A stretch of DNA of 62,012 nt, taken from positions 1 through 62,012 of the forward strand of contig QZIL01000073.1 of assembly GCA_003599025.1 (NCBI GenBank). The letters run 5' to 3'. The position numbers and the translations under genes are program-made. The stretch comes from Nitrospiraceae bacterium (lineage in GTDB: Bacteria; Nitrospirota; Thermodesulfovibrionia; UBA6902). The notes beneath the pieces are model-generated. The model was not told the DNA's origin. It was given only the letters and a program-made list of their open reading frames with translations, and searched no databases. This document shows, in pieces, positions 51,916 through 60,712 of the stretch; positions within the stretch are counted from its first letter, which is position 1, and the number at the start of each line of letters is the position of its first letter.

Positions 51916-52518
51916 ATGAACAGCAATCATTTTCTAAGCCTTGAACAGATATCTGTGTATTGCGGGGTCTCTGCCAAGAGAGTCAATAACTGGGTCGAGA
52001 ACAGGGGGCTTAATTTGTCCACAAGTAAAGGCAATGCCGGCAAGGTACATATTGATGAGCTTATCGATTTCCTCGTCCGCCACAATATGCCCATCCCTGA
52101 GTTGCTTCTCCCGGTCAGGGTAAGGAAGATCCTCTTTGTATTTACAGAGGACCTTATCATGGACGAGATAGTCCTGAAATTCCTTATGAAGTTTTTTGAG
52201 AGATTGAAAAAAGAGGCAAACCTGATTATCGACTACTGCTCCTATGGCTCCATGGTCAAGATGAAGCTCCTGGTATTCAAGCCAGATCTTGTAATTCTGG
52301 ACGTGGGATCAACTGAGGAAAGTTCAAAGCTATGCTGCCTTCTTAAAAGATCTGAAGAATTTGAAGGCATCAAAGTGGCTGCCATAGCCGAGAGCTCAAA
52401 GATAAATGAGAAATTAAAAGAGACCCTCTGTGTTGATGCACTCCTGCCTAGGCGGGTGGACATCAAGTCGTTGATGGCAAGCATAAATGAAATATTCGAT
52501 ACGGACCTGCACCAATGA
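51916..52518 (+). CDS. HTH protein with a receiver-like C-terminal domain
   Basis: 200 residues. Residues 1-58 form a MerR/excisionase-like HTH (LEQISVYCGVSAKRVNNWV and KVHIDELIDFLVRHNM). Residues 68-200 resemble a receiver (KILFVFTEDLIMDEI, PDLVILDVG, VAAIAES, ALLPRRVD). The putative phosphoacceptor Asp in VILDVG is present. The N-terminal acidic pair is replaced (FTED) and the conserved Lys after the fourth strand reads Arg. It is therefore a possible pseudoreceiver. It overlaps the kinase gene by 4 bases and heads the 51.9-60.5 kb operon. Confidence 0.75.
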   Translation: MNSNHFLSLEQISVYCGVSAKRVNNWVENRGLNLSTSKGNAGKVHIDELIDFLVRHNMPIPELLLPVRVRKILFVFTEDLIMDEIVLKFLMKFFERLKKEANLIIDYCSYGSMVKMKLLVFKPDLVILDVGSTEESSKLCCLLKRSEEFEGIKVAAIAESSKINEKLKETLCVDALLPRRVDIKSLMASINEIFDTDLHQ

Positions 52519-54194
52519 ATAATAAAGAACCCGAATACTACAGGGCGCTGAAATTAAAACTCATCGTCATCACTCTTATTGTTGCACTCGTCCCGCTGGC
52601 AATACTCAGCTGGAGGGCCTCGCTGAATTACCAGAGACAGTACAAGGAAAACATCACAAGCGAAATACAGAGGATAGCGAGAAACAGAAGCGACGTAATA
52701 AATTTCTTTCTTGAAGAACAGAGATCGCTTATTTCAATAATTATAAAGCTCTACGGGTTCCAGCATTTAAAGGAACAGAAAAACCTCGATGTGATTTTCA
52801 GTGCAGTACAGAAAAAGACGGCCCTGGTCGATATAGGTGTCTTAAATGAAAGAGGAAAACACGAGGCCTATGCAGGGCCATACAAGAACATTGTCTTTGA
52901 CAAAAACTATTATGAAGAAAAATGGTTCAAAGAGGTCATGTTTAACGGGAGCTATACCAGCGACGTATATCTGGGATACAGGAATGTCCCGCATTTTGTT
53001 GTAGCCATGGCTGATCAGGACAGGGAATGGGCCATCAGGGCAACAATTGACTCTGAGATATTCAATTCTTTGCTGAAGTCCTCCTGGATAGGTGAAAGCG
53101 GTGATGCGTTTATTGTGAACAGCTCCGGAGTGATGCAGACAAGGCCGCGTTCAGGGAATTCCGGACTGACTGCAGAAGAAAAGGCACTGCTATTCTTTCA
53201 TGAAGGGACAAGGGTCAAGGAGATAACAGCAGGCAGCAGAACTTATCTGTATGCGACCAGCACGGTCAATAACAGTCAATGGCTGCTGATTGTCAAGTTT
53301 GACATGGACAAGGCGCTCGCATCGTTCTTTGAAGCGAGACGGGTTGAAAGATGGATCGCCTTCATCAGTTCCCTTGTAATAGTTTCGTGCACCCTTCTTA
53401 TTGTTAATTTCCTGGTAAACAAAATAGAACTGTCCGACAGGATCAAGGCCACTTATGATGAGCAGATGCTGCAGACAGACAAGATGGCTGCCATCGGACA
53501 GCTGGCCGCAGGGGTCGCACACGAGGTAAACAACCCGCTTGCCGTCATCAATGAAAAGGCCGGCTGGATGCAGGACCTGCTAACAGAGGAAGACCCGTCA
53601 GGGATAAAGAACTACCCTGAGTATGAAGACGCCGTCAAGAAGATACAGCTGCATGTTGAGAGGGCGCGCAAGATAACCCACCGGCTACTGGGATATTCAA
53701 GGCAGGTCAGGGAAGTCAAAGTAATTAATATAGTCGACCTTGTCAAGGAAACGAGTTTATTTCTTGAAAAAGAACTGCTGTATCACAAAATCAAACTCAC
53801 CACGGAATTCCACGGGTATATCCCCGCCATTGCCATAAACAGCTCTGAGATCCAGCAGGTGTTTCTCAACATCATGAACAACAGCATCGACGCAATCGGG
53901 ACAGACGGGACCATCAGGATATCAGTATCTTCCGACTCAGAGCAGATTGTCATTAATTTCAGCGATACAGGCCCCGGCATACCGGCAGATGTCATCAATA
54001 AAATCTTTGACCCCTTCTTCACAACAAAAAAAGTCGGAAAGGGCACAGGCCTGGGCCTGTCCGTCAGCTATAACATTATCAAAAAAATGGGAGGTGATAT
54101 AAAGGTACAAAGCAAACCTGGTGAAGGGACCGTCTTTACCATATTGCTATCACTTAAACAGTATAGATCTGCAATGAACCTGATAAAAAATTAG
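52515..54194 (+). CDS. Membrane histidine kinase with a periplasmic Cache domain
   Basis: 559 residues. TM1 about 14-34; a double-Cache-type sensor (about 40-275) with WFKEVMFNGSYTSDVYLGYR and GESGDAFIVNSSGVMQTRPR; TM2 about 280-302. DHp with H336 in GVAHEVNNPLAVINEKAGW; HATPase with DTGPGIP and FFTTKKVGKGTGLGLSVS. Cache domains sense small organic molecules outside the membrane. Its partner regulators are probably the lone receiver at 54232 and the DHp-bearing GntR protein at 54714, whose DHp is closely similar. Confidence 0.9.
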   Translation: MNNKEPEYYRALKLKLIVITLIVALVPLAILSWRASLNYQRQYKENITSEIQRIARNRSDVINFFLEEQRSLISIIIKLYGFQHLKEQKNLDVIFSAVQKKTALVDIGVLNERGKHEAYAGPYKNIVFDKNYYEEKWFKEVMFNGSYTSDVYLGYRNVPHFVVAMADQDREWAIRATIDSEIFNSLLKSSWIGESGDAFIVNSSGVMQTRPRSGNSGLTAEEKALLFFHEGTRVKEITAGSRTYLYATSTVNNSQWLLIVKFDMDKALASFFEARRVERWIAFISSLVIVSCTLLIVNFLVNKIELSDRIKATYDEQMLQTDKMAAIGQLAAGVAHEVNNPLAVINEKAGWMQDLLTEEDPSGIKNYPEYEDAVKKIQLHVERARKITHRLLGYSRQVREVKVINIVDLVKETSLFLEKELLYHKIKLTTEFHGYIPAIAINSSEIQQVFLNIMNNSIDAIGTDGTIRISVSSDSEQIVINFSDTGPGIPADVINKIFDPFFTTKKVGKGTGLGLSVSYNIIKKMGGDIKVQSKPGEGTVFTILLSLKQYRSAMNLIKN

Positions 54195-54231
54195 GAGGCA
54201 ATAATGCGTCCTGAAAAGGGAGGATATCGAA

Positions 54232-54672
54232 ATGGAAGATTTCAGAGTCCTTGTAGTAGATGATGAGAAGGAGTTTTTGGAGACCATAGTGAAGAGACTA
54301 AAAAAACGCAATCTTTATGTTGAAGGTGCCGAGAACGGGGAAAACGCTGTTGAGATGATCAAAAAAGGCAGTTTCGACGTCGTGCTCCTTGACGTAAAAA
54401 TGCCGGGAATGGACGGAGTGGATACCCTGCGTGAGATAAAGAAGCTCAAACCCCTCACCGAAGTAGTCATGCTTACCGGTCATGCCTCGGTCGAATCAGG
54501 GATAGAAGGCATGAAGCTCGGGGCCTTTGACTACCTTATGAAACCCATGGACTTCGACCAGCTGTTCGAGAAACTGAAAGACGCATTTGAGAAGAAGCAC
54601 TTGCAGGAATTAAAAATTGAAGAAGCCAGGGTAAAGCATACCATGATGTACCCGCCCAGAGGGTGGGACTAA
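54232..54672 (+). CDS. Single-domain response regulator
   Basis: 146 residues: a receiver (about 4-120) with D11/D12 in VVDDEKEF, D54 in LLDVKMPGMDG, T82 and K104, plus a short basic tail but no output domain. GGGAGGATATCGAA precedes ATG 54232. Such proteins often shuttle phosphoryl groups in relays, here perhaps between the Cache kinase and the DHp domain of the next gene product. It ends 41 bases before that gene. Confidence 0.88.
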   Translation: MEDFRVLVVDDEKEFLETIVKRLKKRNLYVEGAENGENAVEMIKKGSFDVVLLDVKMPGMDGVDTLREIKKLKPLTEVVMLTGHASVESGIEGMKLGAFDYLMKPMDFDQLFEKLKDAFEKKHLQELKIEEARVKHTMMYPPRGWD

Positions 54673-54713
54673 AATGGTCTTTTTCACTGCACAGACATGG
54701 TGGGTGTAATTTC

Positions 54714-55241
54714 ATGTTGAATAAAAACACGATATACAGAGAAACTCCTGAAAAACTCTACATGCAGTTATACAACATCCTGAGGAGAAAAATAGAATCG
54801 GGTGAATGGGCCACAGGCTCATTGCTGCCAACTGAAAAAGAGATCAGCATCCTGCATCAGGTCAGCGTTATTACGGTCAGGACAGCGATGTCTCACCTTG
54901 TGAAGGAAGGGTTCCTGATCAGGACCCAGGGGAAAGGGACCTTTGTAAAAGACTGGAAGCAATCCGGCAACAGGAACTACGGGACAGACCCGAAGGGGCT
55001 TGAGGCTATTTTTCATGAGGTGAACAACCCGCTGGCAATAATAGGAGAAAAGGCCGGCCTGCTTGGGGAACTGCTCGAAGAAGAAAAGGGGGCGATAAGT
55101 AATCTCAATGAATACCGGAAAGCGCTTAGGGACATAAAACAGCAGATCAGCCGGGCAAAAAAAACAACGCACGGTCTGACAGATCTTCCTCAAAGAATTG
55201 AGGTCATTAAAACATCAAGAGAAAAAGGAGGTAAAAAGTAA
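54714..55241 (+). CDS. GntR winged-helix protein fused to a histidine-kinase phosphoacceptor (DHp) domain
   Basis: 175 residues. Residues 12-79 are a GntR HTH (EKLYMQLYNILRRKIESGEW, then ITVRTAMSHLVKEGFLIRTQ and GKGTFV). Residues 96-165 read as a DHp/HisKA hairpin: LEAIFHEVNNPLAIIGEKAG with H101, ending with ISRAKKTTHGL. This mirrors the DHp of the upstream kinase (AHEVNNPLAVINEKAG, then VERARKITHRLL). There is no HATPase domain. So the DNA-binding protein carries the phosphorylatable histidine but cannot phosphorylate itself. I infer a phosphorelay output or a dimerisation module borrowed from the kinase. Confidence 0.85.
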   Translation: MLNKNTIYRETPEKLYMQLYNILRRKIESGEWATGSLLPTEKEISILHQVSVITVRTAMSHLVKEGFLIRTQGKGTFVKDWKQSGNRNYGTDPKGLEAIFHEVNNPLAIIGEKAGLLGELLEEEKGAISNLNEYRKALRDIKQQISRAKKTTHGLTDLPQRIEVIKTSREKGGKK

Positions 55242-55280
55242 TGCTGGTACAAATAATCAACTTATTAAGGAGGAGGGCAA

Positions 55281-56531
55281 ATGGGTTATCCAAGACAGGT
55301 ATATGATTTTCTGATGTCCGCTTCAGTGGCCCATGCCAAATGGGACCTTGAAGTATCAACGTCGATTATTAAGAACAAGAAAAAACTGATGATCCTGCTC
55401 GCCATGCTCACACCGATTCTTTCGATATCGTTTGTTGACGCAGGCGACATGATCGGCGGCAAGACTGCATATGCACCGGCTTTTTATTCGAATCTGATAT
55501 TTATTGTTTCTATTGCGGTCGGTCTTGCGGCAGGGCTCATAACCGGATGTATCGGGGCGGGCGGCGGATTTATCATAACACCAGCGCTGATGGCCGCCGG
55601 TGTAAAGGGCATACTAGCGGTCGGTACGGACCTTTTCCATATCTTCGCCAAAGCGATTATGGGGACAACGGTCCATAAAAAACTCGGCAACGTCTCGGTC
55701 AAACTGGCCATCGCGTTTCTTGTGGGGTCCGCAGGAGGGACCTTCATAGGCGGCGCTATCAACAAGGGCCTTTATGATAAAGACCCCCTGCTGAGCGAAG
55801 CGTTCATCAGTCTCATATACGCAGTGCTGCTCGGATTTCTCGGGACCTATGCCATGATCGATTTTCTCAAGGCAAGGAAAGGTGCGGCTGATTCCGGCTC
55901 TCACGGGGCCCACGGAGGACCGTCAGGAGTGCCTCCCCTCGGAGTAAAAGTGCAGAACCTGAAAATACCGCCGATGATTTCATTTGACGAAGACCTTGGC
56001 GGCAGAAAGATCTCAGGGGTCATTGTGGCCATGGGCGGAGTTGTAGTCGGGATACTTGCTGCAATAATGGGGGTCGGTGGAGGGTTTATAACCTTCCCGA
56101 TGTTTATCTACGTCTTCGGTGTTTCTTCCATGACGACCGTCGGCACAGACATCCTGCAGATTATTTTTACTGCAGGGATAGGCGCGGTCACACAGTACGC
56201 AATATATGGATATGTGTTTTATACACTGGCAATGGGAATGCTCATCGGGTCCCTTATCGGGATACAGGTCGGCGCGCTGACAACAAAGGTGGTAAAAGGA
56301 ATTCACATAAGGGGATTCTACGCAATGTCGATCCTTGCCGGATTTATAAACAGGCTGTCCACACTCCCTAAAAAACTCACCGAGCTTGAAGTGATCAACA
56401 TGTCCAAATCCGTCACATCAGGCATCGAATTCGTCGGCAATATCGTATTCTGGCTGGTGGTCGGGTTCTTCGGGTTCTGGGTCATGAGCAAGTTCTTTTC
56501 CAATATTAAAAACCTGAGAGAGGAGGCGTAA
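55281..56531 (+). CDS. TauE/SafE-family anion exporter (third copy)
   Basis: 416 residues. An N-terminal extension (about 1-70, including an extra helix ending ISFVDAGDM) precedes the core. The core has GLITGCIGAGGGFIITPALM and ILAAIMGVGGGFITFPMFIY. A long cytoplasmic loop (about 195-240) is Gly/His-rich (SGSHGAHGGPSG). AGGAGGAGGGCAA precedes ATG 55281. It ends one base before its partner gene. Confidence 0.9.
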   Translation: MGYPRQVYDFLMSASVAHAKWDLEVSTSIIKNKKKLMILLAMLTPILSISFVDAGDMIGGKTAYAPAFYSNLIFIVSIAVGLAAGLITGCIGAGGGFIITPALMAAGVKGILAVGTDLFHIFAKAIMGTTVHKKLGNVSVKLAIAFLVGSAGGTFIGGAINKGLYDKDPLLSEAFISLIYAVLLGFLGTYAMIDFLKARKGAADSGSHGAHGGPSGVPPLGVKVQNLKIPPMISFDEDLGGRKISGVIVAMGGVVVGILAAIMGVGGGFITFPMFIYVFGVSSMTTVGTDILQIIFTAGIGAVTQYAIYGYVFYTLAMGMLIGSLIGIQVGALTTKVVKGIHIRGFYAMSILAGFINRLSTLPKKLTELEVINMSKSVTSGIEFVGNIVFWLVVGFFGFWVMSKFFSNIKNLREEA

Positions 56532-56532
56532 C

Positions 56533-57261
56533 ATGGCAGAAGCGCATAAAAAACACCTGGGACTTGGAATAGTCCTTTCGATATCGTTCCTTGCAGTATT
56601 AATTCTGATATTTCTGCCTATTTTCCCGAAAACACCTGAGGGCAAATCCCAGAACGGACTGGCCTTTGCCGACAGGATGTTTAATGAACTTTCAAAGGGG
56701 TCCTCTTATTTCATTCCGAAAATAAAGAAGGACAATGAGAAGTTCATGGGCAGGGCCTTTGAAGTCACGATAAAGACCGATAAGCCTGAAGATGCTGAAA
56801 AGGCGGCAGGGTTGTTTAACACTGCAGGTGCCCATGCAGAGGTCCAGGGCACAGAAATCATGGTCAAGGGAGACCTTGGCGCTCTGGTAGCGGCTGTCCT
56901 CAATGATACGGATGCTATGTACAACAATGAGGGCTCCAGGGTGTCCAGCCTGTATGGATACGCTGAGAAGGACGTGATGAAAAACTGGTGGCAGGCCCTG
57001 AGCAAGATGGCCAAGACACTCACAAAGGAAAAAAAGCTTGAAGAGGCAAAGCTCATTGACAGCCTGAACAAGAAGGCCATAGAAACATCCTACAACTTTT
57101 ACGGGATATCAGCCCAGAAAGTATCCGATCATGCTGTCCTGATGACGGGCCTTCTGGTGTTCTATGTTGCCTACACAATGTGGTGGGGGTTCGCGATATT
57201 TTACATCTTTGAAGGCATCGGGCTTACGATGAAAAAATCAAAAGTCAAAAAAGAAGTGTAA
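56533..57261 (+). CDS. TauE-partner membrane protein of unknown family
   Basis: 242 residues. One N-terminal helix (about 10-31), an exported domain of about 170 residues with an alpha/beta start (GRAFEVTIKTDKPEDAEKAA), and a C-terminal helical pair (about 203-232, HAVLMTGLLVFYVAYTMWWG). It starts one base after TauE. It shares topology, but no obvious sequence, with the TauE partner at 14357. Function unknown. Confidence 0.78.
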   Translation: MAEAHKKHLGLGIVLSISFLAVLILIFLPIFPKTPEGKSQNGLAFADRMFNELSKGSSYFIPKIKKDNEKFMGRAFEVTIKTDKPEDAEKAAGLFNTAGAHAEVQGTEIMVKGDLGALVAAVLNDTDAMYNNEGSRVSSLYGYAEKDVMKNWWQALSKMAKTLTKEKKLEEAKLIDSLNKKAIETSYNFYGISAQKVSDHAVLMTGLLVFYVAYTMWWGFAIFYIFEGIGLTMKKSKVKKEV

Positions 57262-57333
57262 AAACAGTGTCAGTGATTAGTGTCAGAGAAAACTGACACC
57301 GACACTGACAACTGACACTTAACGGAGGATATC

Positions 57334-57762
57334 ATGAAAATACTTGTACCCGTTGACGGGTCTCAGAATTCAATGGATGCATTGAATGTGGCGATAGATT
57401 ACGCAAAATCAAAAGAGGCAAAAATATGTCTCATAAACGTAATGCCGGTCATTGAAGACATAGACCTTGAGATCACCGCTTCAGAAAGAGTCAAAATAAA
57501 AGAGAGCATGGAAAAACGCGCGGAATACATAACCCAGAAGGCCTGCGGAGTGCTTGCCCTGGAAAATGTTATGGCCATATGCAAAGCGATAGTACAGTCC
57601 TCTTCAGTACCGGACGCCATAGTCGATTTCGCCGAGAAGGAAAAGACCGACCTCATCATAATCGGCAGCCGGGGTCTTAACCCTTCAGTCAGGTTCCGGA
57701 TGGGAAGTGTTGCTTCAAAGGTTGTCAAGCACAGTCCATGTTCTGTGTATGTGGTTAAATAG
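57334..57762 (+). CDS. Single-domain universal stress protein
   Basis: 142 residues, complete UspA fold: KILVPVDGSQNS, ICLINVMPV, TDLIIIGSRG and CSVYVVK. The nucleotide signature G-x2-G-x9-G-S is intact (GSRGLNPSVRFRMGS), so ATP binding is expected. CGGAGGATATC precedes ATG 57334. It lies between the TauE pair and the dikinase-like gene. Confidence 0.92.
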   Translation: MKILVPVDGSQNSMDALNVAIDYAKSKEAKICLINVMPVIEDIDLEITASERVKIKESMEKRAEYITQKACGVLALENVMAICKAIVQSSSVPDAIVDFAEKEKTDLIIIGSRGLNPSVRFRMGSVASKVVKHSPCSVYVVK

Positions 57763-57836
57763 CATTCCGGAATGTATAATGAAATCATGCATTCCGGAGG
57801 CGCAGGCCTATTAACAAAATAGCACACACTTAAGAT

Positions 57837-57862
57837 GCCCCCCTCCTTATAGTGAGGGGGGC
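57837..57862 (+). promoter_or_regulatory. Strong hairpin before the dikinase start codon
   Basis: GCCCCCCTC and GAGGGGGGC form a perfect 9-bp stem with an 8-base loop, ending 14 bases before ATG 57877. It covers the only purine-rich stretch that could serve as ribosome binding site, so it may control translation or act as attenuator. Confidence 0.55.
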
Positions 57863-57876
57863 CTCCTTCAGGGTCC

Positions 57877-60480
57877 ATGTTCCGGTTAAAACGGTTCTTC
57901 AAAAAACATATATTAAGGGAAAAAGACTCACCGGTATACAGCCCATCAATTGAAGAACTACGCACTGCCTTTAAGACCCGCTACTGGAGCTTCAAGACCC
58001 TTCTAAAGGCCAACAACGAAATACTCGAAATCATGGCTGACATGGAGAGGGTGCTCAGGAGCGGTCGAAGCTTCGGGATGTCTTTTATAAGGGCCAACTG
58101 TACTGCCCTGTCCGTCAATCTGTTTAAGATAATTCAGAACCTCAATATCATAGGCGACAATCATTATAAGGAGTTATATAGTGTCTCAGAGGGTATATGG
58201 GCAGAGATCAATGGCGAGGTTGAAAAAAAGACGGTAATACAGGGAAAGGAAATTGTCCTGCCGATTGATAAGATCACAAGCCGCATGGCTGACCAGGCCG
58301 GCAGCAAGATGGCGAATCTGGGCGAACTCAGGAACCGGCCAGGCTTCCATGTCCCGGATGGTTTTGTTATCACGGCCTGGGCCTATGAAAAATTCATTGA
58401 GCATAACAGAATTCAGCAGGAGATAAACAGGCGTATCCAGACCCTCGATGCTGACAATATGGAAAGGCTCCACAGGTCCAGTTCCGAAATACAGACGCTG
58501 ATTATGCAGGGGAATTTCCCTGAAGAACTTCAGGATGAAATAATGGCGGCCTATCAAAAACTGGAAGCCCGGACACATAAAGGCGTGACTGTTTCGATGA
58601 GGAGCAGCGCGGTTGGAGAGGACTCCCGGAATGTGTCTTTTGCCGGGCAGTACCGCTCCGAACTGAATGTCAGCAGGGATTTTATTTTATACACATACAA
58701 AGAAATCATAGCGAGTAAATATACCCTTCAGGCAATCAGCTACCGTCTGAACAGGGGGTTCCGTGATGAAGACATCCCGATGTGCGTCGGCTGTATGGAA
58801 ATGGTGGATGCCGTCTCAGGGGGGGTAATGTATTCACGTGATCCACGTGACTTTCACAGTGAAACAGTCCTCATACATTCTGCACCGGGTCTTGCCAAAT
58901 CTGTAGTTGAGGGCTCTGTTTCCCCTGATATCTTTACTATGTCCCGAAAGGTCCCCGGGAAGATAATCGGGAAGTCAATTCAGCCAAAAGAGATCATGGT
59001 GACTCTGTCTTCCGGAGATGGGGTAACAACCGTACAACTTGCGCCGGAGCAGAAAAACAGTCCGTCGATAAGCGATAATCAGGCAGTAAGTCTCTCAGAA
59101 ATTGCAATTGGACTGGAAGATCATTTCGGTGGGCCTCAGGACATTGAGTGGGCAATAGACCTTGAAGGGTCAATAAAAATTCTCCAGACCCGGCCCCTTC
59201 AGAAATCAGAAAAACATGTATCGTCTGGAACCGTCCCGGACAATATTGGAAACGACATCATTATCAATACAGGAATCACTGCAAGTGGCGGCACTGCCTG
59301 CGGACAGGCATTTCTGGTGCATACTGCACTTGACATGCTGCAATTTCCAAAGGGCGCTATACTCATTGTAAAATATCCTTCTCCACAGTGGGCTTCAGTC
59401 CTGCCCCACTCGGTGGCTGTCATAGCCGATACAGGAAGCATTACCGGGCATCTCGCCACGGTAGCACGTGAGTTCAGGGTCCCGGCCCTTTTTAACACCG
59501 GGGATGCTAGTCAGAAAATTAAGACCGGAGACCTGCTGACATTAGACGCTGACAATACAAGGATCTATTCCGGGGAAGTAAAACAGCTTTTGCAGCATAA
59601 AGTAGAGCATGCAGGACTTATGTCAGGAAGTCCTGTTTACACCTTGCTGGAAAGCATATTGAAACTTGTTACTCCCCTGCACCTGACAGACCCTGAGTCT
59701 GTTGAGTTCAAACCCAGGAACTGCAAAACAGTTCATGACATCACACGGTTCTGCCACGAGATGTCTGTCAGGGAAATGTTTGATTTCGGGAAAGACCACG
59801 CCTTTGCCGAACGCTCTTCCAAGAGACTCCTGACAGACATCCCCATGCAATGGTGGATATTAAACCTTGAAGACGGCCTGAAAGGGGACAGCGGCGGAGA
59901 GAGTGTCAGGCTCGAAGATATTGTATCAGAACCAATGCTGGCCATATGGAAAGGGATAAACGCGTTTAAATGGGCGGGCCCCCCTCCCGTGGATTCAAGG
60001 GGATTCATGTCTATGGTTTTTGAGGCCACGATGAACAGGGAACTGGAACCCTCCATGCAGACCAGATATGCTGACCGCAATTACTTCATGATATCCAGGA
60101 ATTTCTGCAATTTAAGTTCCAGGCTCGGTTTTCATTTTTCAATAATAGAGGCCTATACTGACGACTATCCGAAAAACAACTATATCAGCTTTAACTTCAA
60201 GGGTGGTGCTGCTGACCACGCAAGAAAGATTCGCAGAGTTGAGTTTATAGGCAGGGTGCTGCGGCAGTACGGTTTCAGGACCGAAATAAATGAGGACACT
60301 GTCCTGGCCCGTCTGGAGGACTGTGACAGAGATTCAATTAAAGAACACCTGAAAGTGCTGGGATATCTCGTTATTCATACCCGGCAGCTCGACATGATAA
60401 TGAACAACGAAGCTCTTGTCAGTGAGTATTTTGAACGCTTCATAAAGGACATCAATTCATTTGTTCATATACCGTTTTAA
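57877..60480 (+). CDS. PEP-synthase-like dikinase with an unassigned C-terminal domain (second copy)
   Basis: 867 residues, colinear with the 30523 protein. N-terminal helical domain (about 20-110); ATP-grasp domain with AGSKMANLGE, SMRSSAVGEDSRNVSFAGQY, GGVMYSRDP, GPQDIEWAID and ILQTRPL. The phosphohistidine domain has GSITGHLATVARE (His near 520). The unassigned C-terminal domain has TPLHLTDP, CKTVHDITRF, SRLGFHFSIIEAY and FKGGAA. Where the other copy has the FAEAGE motif, this one has DHAFAERSS and a shorter segment. No PEP-binding barrel, so it is not a standard PpsA. The target of phosphorylation is unknown. Confidence 0.85.
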   Translation: MFRLKRFFKKHILREKDSPVYSPSIEELRTAFKTRYWSFKTLLKANNEILEIMADMERVLRSGRSFGMSFIRANCTALSVNLFKIIQNLNIIGDNHYKELYSVSEGIWAEINGEVEKKTVIQGKEIVLPIDKITSRMADQAGSKMANLGELRNRPGFHVPDGFVITAWAYEKFIEHNRIQQEINRRIQTLDADNMERLHRSSSEIQTLIMQGNFPEELQDEIMAAYQKLEARTHKGVTVSMRSSAVGEDSRNVSFAGQYRSELNVSRDFILYTYKEIIASKYTLQAISYRLNRGFRDEDIPMCVGCMEMVDAVSGGVMYSRDPRDFHSETVLIHSAPGLAKSVVEGSVSPDIFTMSRKVPGKIIGKSIQPKEIMVTLSSGDGVTTVQLAPEQKNSPSISDNQAVSLSEIAIGLEDHFGGPQDIEWAIDLEGSIKILQTRPLQKSEKHVSSGTVPDNIGNDIIINTGITASGGTACGQAFLVHTALDMLQFPKGAILIVKYPSPQWASVLPHSVAVIADTGSITGHLATVAREFRVPALFNTGDASQKIKTGDLLTLDADNTRIYSGEVKQLLQHKVEHAGLMSGSPVYTLLESILKLVTPLHLTDPESVEFKPRNCKTVHDITRFCHEMSVREMFDFGKDHAFAERSSKRLLTDIPMQWWILNLEDGLKGDSGGESVRLEDIVSEPMLAIWKGINAFKWAGPPPVDSRGFMSMVFEATMNRELEPSMQTRYADRNYFMISRNFCNLSSRLGFHFSIIEAYTDDYPKNNYISFNFKGGAADHARKIRRVEFIGRVLRQYGFRTEINEDTVLARLEDCDRDSIKEHLKVLGYLVIHTRQLDMIMNNEALVSEYFERFIKDINSFVHIPF

Positions 60481-60712
60481 GAAGAAAACCAGTAGACCGA
60501 CAACACAAACTGCGCATCATATAAATGGAGCAGACAGACATCCGTTCACCTACCTAAATCAGGACATTTTGTATATAATAAATAACCCAAAATTATTGAG
60601 GGCGGGTACAAATATCATTTGATGCACAGTTCTCACTCAGGCACGTATGTTTCATCTTGTTTATTAATTTTATCCTGGCCTTATCAGCCATATGTAAATG
60701 CAGAGGGACTAA

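Noticed and set aside
54204-54264. Short leader peptide overlapping the lone receiver gene
   Set aside because: It lies out of frame across the real start and ribosome binding site and looks accidental.
54714-55241. Frameshifted or chimeric assembly between a GntR gene and the kinase
   Set aside because: The frame is continuous, the DHp sequence differs at many positions from the upstream kinase, and a ribosome binding site and following gene are in order, so a real fusion is more likely.
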